In this document: positions 1-5,370 of the stretch, in pieces
Layout: every line of letters starts with the position of its first letter
How positions within the stretch are numbered: the first letter of the stretch is position 1
Assembly (NCBI GenBank): GCA_934457235.1
Contig: CAKSHT010000029.1
Span: 1 to 17,362, forward strand
From: an uncultured Oscillospiraceae bacterium
Lineage (GTDB): Bacteria; Bacillota; Clostridia; Oscillospirales; Ruminococcaceae
Length of the DNA: 17,362 bases
Reading direction: 5' to 3'
Made by a program: the position numbers and the translations under genes
The notes under the pieces: model-generated
Told to the model about the DNA's origin: nothing
The model's input: the letters and a program-made list of their open reading frames with translations, nothing else
Databases searched by the model: none

Positions 1-73
1 TAAAACAAGCATATATCGACAAGTTTAAAAAGAATATGAATAGATGGTAAATTCCCGTTTATCGGGCAGTTTA

Positions 74-111
74 CAAACAAAACGCCCGGGAATAATTATT
101 ATTTCCGGGCG
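74..111 (-). terminator. Rho-independent terminator, minus strand
   Basis: Bases 83-111 form a long hairpin: 14-base arms starting with CGCCCGGGAATAAT pair with one G-T wobble around almost no loop. On the minus strand it is followed by TTTTGTTTGT (82 down to 73). It lies downstream of the acetyltransferase stop at 167, so it most likely ends that transcript. The plus-strand flank has no T run. Confidence 0.75.
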
Positions 112-134
112 ATCGGCGCTCATCATATAGAGTA

Positions 135-168
135 ATGGACTGCATTTTGTATGCAGTCCATTTGTATT
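135..168. terminator. Perfect 11-bp hairpin beside the acetyltransferase stop
   Basis: ATGGACTGCAT (135-145) and ATGCAGTCCAT (151-161) pair perfectly around a TTTGT loop. On the plus strand TTTGTATT follows, so it could end a plus-strand transcript entering from the left; no plus-strand gene is visible in bases 1-134. On the minus strand it sits just after the stop at 167 without a T run, so there it may act as a 3'-end stabiliser upstream of the stronger terminator at 83-111. Confidence 0.45.
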
Positions 169-1381
169 AGATATAATCCGAAACATATGGTATCTGGTGC
201 AGCAGGATATCGTCCAGTATCTCAACTGCGGCCGGCTCGGCGATTATGCGGTTCATGCCGTACAGCTTCTGGGCGGTCTTGTATCCCAGGAGAAGCGTTG
301 TCAGCGTCGCTATGCTGAGCTTCATGGTATACTCCGGTTCCTCGTCGGTAAGGGTGCATTTCCCGTGCTCAAAACGCACTGTGAAGCTGTCGTTGTTCCA
401 GGGCAGAAGCTCGTCCTCCACCTCGAAACGGAACACCGCTTCCGGCTCGTCCGGGTCGCAGGCATAGCTCTTGAAGAATTCAGCCACGTCGATTATCCTG
501 CCCATCGAGTAGGGGCGGATAGTTTCCTTGATGTCGCTGTCGTCCAGCTCGAACGCTATGGACTCGCTGTAGTAGTTGTTTCCGCGTACTTCGTCTATCA
601 TGGAGTCGTGCGCGTGTATGAACTCCCACAGTCCGCGCTGCGCCTCGTGGGTAAGGTATATCATTTCCTTGATGTGCATGATGTCGTTGTTTATGAGGTA
701 CACCATGTATCCGTACGGCACATCGTCGTCGGAATAATATATCGCGACCTTCGTGTCGTCTTCGTCCCAGCGCCAGTATTCCTCCCAAGCCAGGTTGTTA
801 CGGAACAGGCAGCCGTGGGTCTTCTGCGCGAATTTCGTGTGAAGCTTCATGAACTCCTTGTCGTTCCACTCAACGCGGCGGATATAGCCTGGCTCCTTTA
901 TCTTGCGCGGTATCTGCGTATCCTTGACTATGTAGGTCATCTTGTTGGAGATTATCTCCCAGCCCAGCCGGCGGTACAGCGGTATCGAATAGGGATACAG
1001 CAGCGCGAACGGCCGGTGATTTTCACGCATGCGCGTCAGACTCTGTATCATCAGGCGCTTCATTATGCCATGCCCGGTGTGCTCCGGGTAGGTGCACACA
1101 CTGGTTACGAATCCCACGGGATACTTCACGCCATAGATGTTCATTTCCAGCGGATAAACCGCGAACTGCGACACCAGGTCGTTCCCATCGAAGCAGCCCA
1201 GTACGTCAGCTCTCTGGAGCACCGGGAATTTTGAGCGCTTTATCTCGTCGTTCTTCCAGCCGGTCTCCGATAATTCCTGCTCTGTGACCTGGAACGCGTA
1301 TCTGAGCAGCGCGTTGTACTGGTCGATGTCCTGTATTGTAAGCGGTCTGACTGTGTAATTTTCTTCATCGTCCCTGCTCAT
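167..1381 (-). CDS. GNAT acetyltransferase, Eis-like
   Basis: A 404-residue protein with an N-terminal GNAT domain and a C-terminal region like the SCP2-type domain of Eis-family acetyltransferases. The acetyl-CoA pyrophosphate loop is the HTGHGIMKRL stretch near residues 101-110, preceded by the GFVTSVCTYPE strand (90-100) and followed by FALLYPYSIPLYRRLGW (125-141), a pattern typical of the family. Known members acetylate amines, including aminoglycosides in mycobacterial Eis; the substrate here is unknown. No signal peptide or membrane segment is visible, so it should be cytoplasmic. I place the start at 1381, with AAGGGG about 7 bases upstream. An in-frame GTG at 1426 would add 15 residues but lies inside the promoter (-10 at 1417-1422), so translation from it is implausible. 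It is a single-gene unit, diverging from the flavin reductase gene. Confidence 0.88.
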   Translation of the reverse strand: MSRDDEENYTVRPLTIQDIDQYNALLRYAFQVTEQELSETGWKNDEIKRSKFPVLQRADVLGCFDGNDLVSQFAVYPLEMNIYGVKYPVGFVTSVCTYPEHTGHGIMKRLMIQSLTRMRENHRPFALLYPYSIPLYRRLGWEIISNKMTYIVKDTQIPRKIKEPGYIRRVEWNDKEFMKLHTKFAQKTHGCLFRNNLAWEEYWRWDEDDTKVAIYYSDDDVPYGYMVYLINNDIMHIKEMIYLTHEAQRGLWEFIHAHDSMIDEVRGNNYYSESIAFELDDSDIKETIRPYSMGRIIDVAEFFKSYACDPDEPEAVFRFEVEDELLPWNNDSFTVRFEHGKCTLTDEEPEYTMKLSIATLTTLLLGYKTAQKLYGMNRIIAEPAAVEILDDILLHQIPYVSDYI

Positions 1382-1416
1382 ATTCCAACCCCTTTTCTCC
1401 TTTTCACTCAGTGTAT

Positions 1417-1445
1417 ATTGTACCACAATACCCCGCTTTTGTCAA
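1417..1445 (-). promoter_or_regulatory. Sigma-A promoter for the acetyltransferase
   Basis: On the minus strand TTGACA (1440-1445) is followed after exactly 17 bases by TACAAT (1417-1422). Transcription would start about 7 bases further, leaving a 5' leader of some 25-30 bases before the ATG at 1381. This promoter decides the start codon of the downstream gene. Confidence 0.85.
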
Positions 1446-1468
1446 TTCTTCATAGTACAGTCTGTCTG

Positions 1469-1497
1469 TTGCATTTTTCCGAATTTTGTGGTATAAT
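1469..1497 (+). promoter_or_regulatory. Sigma-A promoter for the flavin reductase-ung-nudix run
   Basis: TTGCAT (1469-1474), a 17-base spacer and TATAAT (1492-1497). It is divergent from the acetyltransferase promoter; the two -35 boxes are 23 bases apart, so a regulator bound between them could affect both. The leader is about 32 bases and carries AAGGAAG (1523-1529) before the ATG at 1536. Confidence 0.82.
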
Positions 1498-1535
1498 CAG
1501 TGAGTAGTATTTTATCATGAGAAAGGAAGCTGATT

Positions 1536-2141
1536 ATGGAAAAAGTACAGTGGAAGCCCGGAACGCTTCTGGCTCCGGTGCCGGCGGTTCTGGTATCCTG
1601 CGGAACCATGGAGAAGCCCACCGCGCTCACCATCGCGTGGACCGGTATAATCTGCTCCGATCCTGCCAAGACTTATATCTCGGTAAGACCTGAGCGCAAT
1701 TCCTATAACATCATCAAGGAGAGCGGGGAATTCGTCATCAACATGATGCCCTCAACGCTGGTGCGCTCCCTGGATTACTGCGGCATAAAGTCCGGCAAGA
1801 ACGAGGATAAGCTCGCCAAGATGAAGCTTTACCCCCAGGAGAGCAACACCATCGCCGCGCCGCAGATAGCGCAGGCGCCCATCTCCATCGAGTGCAAGGT
1901 AACTGAGATACTTCCGCAGGGAAGCCACGATATGTTCATCGCTGAGATAACCTCCGTCAACATCGACAAGAACCTCATCGACGAAAAGGGCAAGCTCCAT
2001 ATGGAGAAAGCAGGACTTATGACCTACGCCCACGGAACATATTACGCCCTTGGCAAGAAGATAGGCTCATTCGGATTTTCCGTAAAGCCCAAGCGCACAA
2101 AGAGCGGCGGAAAGAATCCGAAAAAGGGTAAGAAGAAATGA
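1536..2141 (+). CDS. Flavin reductase family protein (FMN split barrel)
   Basis: A 201-residue protein of the flavin reductase/flavoredoxin type, which binds FMN in a split beta-barrel and passes electrons from NAD(P)H or ferredoxin-like partners. Family features are the opening VQWKPGTLLAPVPAVLVS (4-21), the TIAWTGIICSDPAKTYISVRP region (32-52), FVINMMP (66-72), and a late MTYAHGTYYALGKKIGSFGF segment (162-181). The last 15 residues form a lysine-rich tail (KSGGKNPKKGKKK) outside the fold. No signal peptide is visible; it should be cytoplasmic. The start is set by AAGGAAG 6 bases upstream and a good promoter at 1469-1497. Its stop overlaps the ung start by 4 bases (ATGA), indicating translational coupling. 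The physiological electron partner cannot be read from sequence. Confidence 0.88.
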   Translation: MEKVQWKPGTLLAPVPAVLVSCGTMEKPTALTIAWTGIICSDPAKTYISVRPERNSYNIIKESGEFVINMMPSTLVRSLDYCGIKSGKNEDKLAKMKLYPQESNTIAAPQIAQAPISIECKVTEILPQGSHDMFIAEITSVNIDKNLIDEKGKLHMEKAGLMTYAHGTYYALGKKIGSFGFSVKPKRTKSGGKNPKKGKKK

Positions 2142-2806
2142 TGCACATAGGCAACGAATGGGACGCGCTCCTTGCCGACGAGATACGCAAGGACTATTAC
2201 CTGCGCCTGCGGGAATTCCTGAAGCAGGAATACACCACCCGCAGGATATATCCGCCGATGGAGGATATTTTCAACGCCCTGCGGCACACTTCCTACAGCG
2301 ACGTACGGGCAGTGATACTGGGACAGGATCCTTACCATGGTGCAGGTCAGGCACATGGAATGTGCTTTTCTGTGAGAAAGGGCACTCCTCCTCCGCCATC
2401 GCTGCAAAATATCTTCAAGGAGCTGAAATCCGACCTCGGCATAGACCCGCCGAACCACGGAGAGCTTACTGCATGGGCTGACAGCGGCGTACTGCTGCTG
2501 AACACAGTGCTTACCGTCCGCGAGGGGGAAGCGAACAGTCACCGCGGTATGGGCTGGGAGCAGTTCACCGACAGGATAATCGAACTGCTGAATCAGCGTG
2601 AGCAGCCGATAGTGTTCCTGCTGTGGGGCGGCAACGCGCGTTCCAAGTCACGGCTGATAACAAATCCGCAGCATCTTATTTTACAGTGTGCGCATCCCAG
2701 TCCACTTTCCGCGTATAACGGATTTTTCGGGTGCAGGCACTTTTCAAAGACGAATGAATTTCTGGTGCAGCACGGCATGCAGCCGATAAACTGGAGGCTT
2801 GACTGA
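2138..2806 (+). CDS. ung: Uracil-DNA glycosylase, family 1
   Basis: A 222-residue, normal-length family 1 uracil-DNA glycosylase, which removes uracil from DNA after cytosine deamination or dUTP misincorporation and so starts base-excision repair in the cytoplasm. The catalytic water-activating motif GQDPYH is at residues 62-67 (Asp64). The uracil-pocket segment LLLNTVLTV is at 119-127, with LLWGGNAR at 161-168. The DNA-intercalation motif HPSPLS is at 186-191 (His186), followed by the GFFGCRHFSKTNEFL end typical of the family. All key residues are present. Translation starts within the stop of the preceding gene; two adjacent ATG codons (2138 and 2141) could serve. The Nudix gene follows after 11 bases, so the three genes are probably one transcript. 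Confidence 0.97.
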   Translation: MMHIGNEWDALLADEIRKDYYLRLREFLKQEYTTRRIYPPMEDIFNALRHTSYSDVRAVILGQDPYHGAGQAHGMCFSVRKGTPPPPSLQNIFKELKSDLGIDPPNHGELTAWADSGVLLLNTVLTVREGEANSHRGMGWEQFTDRIIELLNQREQPIVFLLWGGNARSKSRLITNPQHLILQCAHPSPLSAYNGFFGCRHFSKTNEFLVQHGMQPINWRLD

Positions 2807-2817
2807 ACGGAGGACAA

Positions 2818-3387
2818 ATGTATTCTGACGATGAGCTTTTTGATGTGCTGAACGCCAACGGCGAATTTACCGAGCAAACCAAGCGCCGCGGGGATATCCA
2901 CCGCGACGGCGACTGGCACGCCAGCGTACACATATGGATAGCGCGGCGCAGACTGGGCGGAATGGAATTCCTGCTTCAGAAGCGCGCCGAGGATAAGGAC
3001 AGCTTTCCGGGGTGCTGGGACGCGGCTTCCACAGGGCACATCGACGCCGGGGAGGATCCTATAACCTCCGCGATACGGGAGCTTCGCGAGGAAGTCGGAG
3101 TCAAGGCGCGTCCGTCTGAGCTTGTGCTGCTCTGTCGCAGAAAGGTCAGCGAGGACAATGTGTTCCATGGCAGGCGCTTCATCAACAATGAGCTGAAGTG
3201 GGTGTTCCTGTTCAAGGGCGCCCTGCCGGAGACTGCCCTGAACTTCGAAAAGGCGGAGGTCTCCGCCGTTGAATGGCACAGCGCCGCGGACTTGAAATTT
3301 GCGCTGGAGCACAAGGATCCCAGATACTGTATAGATCTCCAGGAGTTCCGGGAGGTCATGCGGTGCGCCGGGGATATACTTCCGTAA
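2818..3387 (+). CDS. Nudix hydrolase, IPP-isomerase-like subgroup
   Basis: A 189-residue Nudix protein. The Nudix box matches the consensus GX5EX7REUXEEXGU exactly at residues 73-95, with metal ligands in RELREE (87-92). The preceding LLQKRAEDKDSFPGCWDAASTGHI pattern (52-75) and the overall length resemble YfcD/IPP-isomerase-like Nudix proteins; the substrate is unpredictable but is usually a nucleoside or other diphosphate. No targeting signal is visible. GGAGGA at 2809-2814 supports the ATG at 2818. With ung upstream, a role in cleaning the nucleotide pool is possible but only inferred. No terminator is visible after the stop: the next promoter (-35 at 3404) begins 16 bases later, so some readthrough into the riboswitch leader is possible. 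Confidence 0.9.
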   Translation: MYSDDELFDVLNANGEFTEQTKRRGDIHRDGDWHASVHIWIARRRLGGMEFLLQKRAEDKDSFPGCWDAASTGHIDAGEDPITSAIRELREEVGVKARPSELVLLCRRKVSEDNVFHGRRFINNELKWVFLFKGALPETALNFEKAEVSAVEWHSAADLKFALEHKDPRYCIDLQEFREVMRCAGDILP

Positions 3388-3403
3388 AATTAGTTCAGCC
3401 TAC

Positions 3404-3432
3404 TTGACAAAATCCCCGTGCGGGTATATAAT
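3404..3432 (+). promoter_or_regulatory. Perfect consensus sigma-A promoter for the ribU leader
   Basis: TTGACA (3404-3409), a 17-base spacer and TATAAT (3427-3432), both boxes exact consensus. Transcription should start near 3439, about 25 bases before the riboswitch. Strong constitutive initiation fits control by the downstream riboswitch rather than at the promoter. Confidence 0.92.
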
Positions 3433-3463
3433 ATAATTACGGTGAGTGATCGCCGAATACATT

Positions 3464-3581
3464 TTATCTGTTTCGGGGCGGAGTGCAATTCTCCACCGGC
3501 GGTGAAAGTCCGCGAGCCTTCCAGGGTTGAACCGGTGCAATTCCGGTACCGACGGTATAGTCCGGATGAAAGAATCAGAAA
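3464..3581 (+). ncRNA. FMN riboswitch (RFN element)
   Basis: The conserved RFN core is clear: TTTCGGGGCGGAGTG at 3471-3485, CACCGGCGGTGAAAG around 3494-3508, the CCGCGAGCC junction, GAACCGGTGCAATTCCGGTA around 3529-3548, then GACGGTATAGTCCGGATGAA (3551-3570). Closing stem P1 forms from CTGTTTC (5' side) and GAATCAG (3572-3578), with one U-U mismatch. The aptamer binds FMN and normally lowers expression of riboflavin synthesis or uptake genes when FMN is plentiful. It precedes ribU, a classic target. Confidence 0.97.
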
Positions 3582-3615
3582 ACAAATGTGTTATCGCTTC
3601 TGCGTGCATATTTGC

Positions 3616-3656
3616 GCCCCTGTACAGCCATTTGTGCGTGCAGGGGCTTTCTGTTT
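3616..3656 (+). terminator. Expression-platform terminator of the FMN riboswitch
   Basis: GCCCCTG (3616-3622) and CAGGGGC (3641-3647) pair perfectly and are followed by TTTCTGTTT. The terminator ends before the ribU ribosome binding site (GGAGG, 3669-3673), so control is more likely by transcription termination than by hiding the site. ACAAATG (3582-3588), just after P1, is complementary to CATTTGT (3629-3635) in the terminator loop. This pairing may take part in the alternative fold, but it does not by itself break the terminator stem. Confidence 0.72.
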
Positions 3657-3677
3657 CCCCAGAACATTGGAGGAATC

Positions 3678-4310
3678 ATGAACAACACAACAACCAAAAC
3701 AAGACCGACCTTCGACGTCCGCAAGCTGGTATTCACGGCGCTTCTCGGAGCACTGGCGGTGGTGCTGATGAAGTTTCTCAGCTTCCCGCTTCCCATCATT
3801 CCCAGCTTCATTACATTTGATTTTTCGGACGTACCCGCGCTGCTTGCTTCGCTGACAATGGGGCCTATATCCGGCGTGGCGGTGTGCTTTTTAAAGAATG
3901 CACTGGGACTTTTCGGGTCGATGACCGGAGGAGTCGGCGAGCTTTCTAACTTTATACTCAGCTGCATGCTGGTCATTCCCGCAGGCATCATAGCGCAGAA
4001 AACCACCCATACCACGAAGCACGTGATACTGTCGTGCCTTTCCGGCGCAGTGCTGATGGCGCTGATGGGCGTTGTGTCTAACTATTTCATCGTATATCCG
4101 CTGTACACCGCTGTAATGCCGATGGAAGCCATAATCGGCATGTACCAGGCTATCTGGTCCGGAGCTGACAGTCTTATCAAGTGCCTTGTGGTATTCAATA
4201 TGCCGTTCACATTTGCAAAGGGACTTATCGCGGTACTCATTTCCATGCCGCTTTACAAGCGTCTGCGCCCGGTGTTCAACAGCAGCTTCCGCGGAAACAG
4301 TCAAATATAA
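3678..4310 (+). CDS. ribU: Riboflavin ECF transporter substrate-binding subunit RibU
   Basis: A 210-residue integral membrane S component that captures riboflavin for an energy-coupling factor (ECF) transporter. It has about six hydrophobic segments, beginning with LVFTALLGALAVVLMKFL (17-34). The DVPALLASLTMGPISGVAVCFLKNALGLF region (51-79), with its GP..G...C..KN pattern, is characteristic of RibU. It needs an ECF T subunit and two ATPases, normally shared among S components. The start is the ATG at 3678 with GGAGG 5 bases upstream. The reading frame is open back to an ATG at 3588, but that would run through the riboswitch terminator, so I reject it. The FMN riboswitch directly upstream strongly supports the assignment. 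DUF5662 follows after 41 bases. Confidence 0.96.
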   Translation: MNNTTTKTRPTFDVRKLVFTALLGALAVVLMKFLSFPLPIIPSFITFDFSDVPALLASLTMGPISGVAVCFLKNALGLFGSMTGGVGELSNFILSCMLVIPAGIIAQKTTHTTKHVILSCLSGAVLMALMGVVSNYFIVYPLYTAVMPMEAIIGMYQAIWSGADSLIKCLVVFNMPFTFAKGLIAVLISMPLYKRLRPVFNSSFRGNSQI

Positions 4311-4311
4311 A

Positions 4312-4337
4312 GCGCGCTTTTCTGTAATTCAGCGCGC
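4312..4337 (+). other. GC-rich hairpin between ribU and the DUF5662 gene
   Basis: GCGCGCT (4312-4318) and AGCGCGC (4331-4337) pair perfectly around a 12-base loop, starting right after the ribU stop. No T run follows; instead AAGGAG (4340-4345), the next gene's ribosome binding site, comes two bases later. It is more likely a processing or stability element, or a modest modulator of initiation, than a terminator. Confidence 0.5.
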
Positions 4338-4351
4338 ATAAGGAGCAAATT

Positions 4352-4894
4352 ATGTCGCTGAAAGGCTTTTTCGGGCATCTCGGGACGATAACCCGCCACC
4401 GGCACAAGGTGATCGCGCACTGCGCACGGGCGGGTATCCTGTGGCAGGGACTGCGACACGATCTTTCGAAGTATTCTCCCACGGAGTTCATGCCCGGAGT
4501 GAAATACTATCAGGGAACCCGCAGCCCAAACGAAGCGGAGCGTGAGCTTAACGGCTACTCGCTGGCGTGGATGCACCACAAGGGACGCAACCGCCATCAC
4601 TTTGAATACTGGATAGACGTTGACCCGGCAGAAAAGATCTACAAGCCGGTAAAGATGCCGCTGAACTTCCTTGTCGAGATGTTCTGCGACCGCGTTGCCG
4701 CAAGCAAGATATACCGCGGCGAAAAGTACCGCGACAGCGACCCGCTGGATTACTTCATGAACCGCAAGCCCACCCGCTCGATCCACCCGGAGACCTCCGA
4801 CATGTTGGAAAAGCTCCTGCGAATGTTAGCGGAGCAGGGAGAGGGCAAGACATTCGCGTATATCCGTGAGCTTCTGAAAGCCGGAAAGTACTGA
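4352..4894 (+). CDS. DUF5662-like protein, histidine-rich (HD-like)
   Basis: A 180-residue soluble protein that I recognise as resembling the DUF5662 family, whose function is not established. It is rich in potential metal ligands: HRHK (16-19), RHDLSKYSPTEF (35-46), WMHHKG (73-78) and RHHFEYW (81-87). The HD pair and spaced histidines suggest a metal-dependent hydrolase of HD-domain style, an inference only. No signal peptide or membrane helix is seen. AAGGAG (4340-4345) fixes the start. It probably shares the ribU transcript, since there is no promoter-sized gap. It converges on the 138-residue gene with only 3 bases between stop codons and no terminator, so its transcript may continue antisense to that gene. 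Confidence 0.7.
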   Translation: MSLKGFFGHLGTITRHRHKVIAHCARAGILWQGLRHDLSKYSPTEFMPGVKYYQGTRSPNEAERELNGYSLAWMHHKGRNRHHFEYWIDVDPAEKIYKPVKMPLNFLVEMFCDRVAASKIYRGEKYRDSDPLDYFMNRKPTRSIHPETSDMLEKLLRMLAEQGEGKTFAYIRELLKAGKY

Positions 4895-4897
4895 GCG

Positions 4898-5314
4898 TTA
4901 CAGAATCTTTCCGAGCAGCAGACCCGCTGCGAAATCCGCCATACAGCTGAATTCAGATGAGCCGGGCGCGCGCCGCACGGGAAGCTCCATCGGCTCGCAT
5001 ACACCGGAAGCGGTCTGTATCGCGCGGTTGAGCGCCAGTGTGAGTACTTCTCCGCTGTCGGAGGATATGCTTACGGTGTTCTTGCCGCAGCGCCCGCAGG
5101 ATATGAGCTGAACTCCGGACAGCCGTCCGGGAGGTATCACGGTGCTGTCGCCATTTATTACGACTCCGGCGGCGCGCTTCACGAGCGGTATTCTACCGCC
5201 GTCGGATATCACAAGAACGCATTCCGGGCAGTCCACAAGGCTGATATCTCCGGATATCACGGGAAATCCTGTAATATCCATGCTCCCGGAAACTAATACA
5301 AATCCATCAGACAT
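4898..5314 (-). CDS. Unknown protein with paired CxxC motifs
   Basis: A 138-residue protein that I cannot assign to a named family. The first 60 residues are beta-rich, with the repeated-looking ITGFPVISGDISLVDCPEC (14-32). Cys pairs CPEC (29-32) and CGRC (73-76) are spaced as in zinc-ribbon or rubredoxin-like sites, so metal binding is plausible. Other marks are PLVKRAAGVVINGDSTVIPPGR (43-64) and a hydrophobic end (FAAGLLLGKIL). No signal peptide is visible. The ATG at 5314 lies 4 bases after a strong hairpin whose arm holds the only G-rich stretch (CGGGGG), so ribosome access may be limited. The next in-frame ATG (5281) has GGGAG almost touching it, too close to be a good site. Composition and frame length argue for a real gene; function is open. 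Confidence 0.65.
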   Translation of the reverse strand: MSDGFVLVSGSMDITGFPVISGDISLVDCPECVLVISDGGRIPLVKRAAGVVINGDSTVIPPGRLSGVQLISCGRCGKNTVSISSDSGEVLTLALNRAIQTASGVCEPMELPVRRAPGSSEFSCMADFAAGLLLGKIL

Positions 5315-5318
5315 AACA

Positions 5319-5349
5319 AACCCCCGAAAATGATTTCGGGGGTTATTTT
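5319..5349. terminator. Bidirectional terminator hairpin between the COG2509 and 138-aa genes
   Basis: AACCCCCGAAA (5319-5329) and TTTCGGGGGTT (5334-5344) pair perfectly over 11 bases with an ATGA loop. Minus strand: it follows the FAD protein stop (5371) and leads into TTTGTT, so it should end the cdaA-cdaR operon. Plus strand: TTATTTTG follows, so it could also end transcripts running on from the DUF5662 gene. Confidence 0.85.
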
Positions 5350-5370
5350 GTATCGTTTTGGGGGAAATAT

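Noticed and set aside
54..66. CCCG-TTTAT-CGGG mini hairpin
   Set aside because: Four base pairs only, no T run; too weak to call.
197..1234. 345-codon open frame on the plus strand opposite the acetyltransferase
   Set aside because: It is fully antisense to a well-supported GNAT gene, its product shows no domain pattern, and it has no ribosome binding site or promoter. It is a by-product of GC-rich codon bias.
1382..1426. 15-residue N-terminal extension of the acetyltransferase from a GTG
   Set aside because: The GTG lies next to the -10 box of a near-perfect promoter, so it would be upstream of the transcript start.
1481..1492. 12-base repeat GAATTTTGTGGT shared with 9272-9283 in another promoter region
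   Set aside because: It sits at different offsets relative to the -10 boxes, and several 12-base matches are expected by chance in a window this long.
2593..3312. 239-codon minus-strand frame across ung and the Nudix gene
   Set aside because: It is antisense to two genes with intact catalytic motifs, with no family signal of its own.
3413..3425. CCCG/CGGG pair after the Nudix gene as a terminator
   Set aside because: Two-base loop, overlaps the promoter spacer and has no proper T run in place.
3588..3677. Upstream in-frame extension of RibU
   Set aside because: It would translate through the riboswitch terminator, has no ribosome binding site, and adds a segment absent from RibU proteins. 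The ATG at 3678 has GGAGG.
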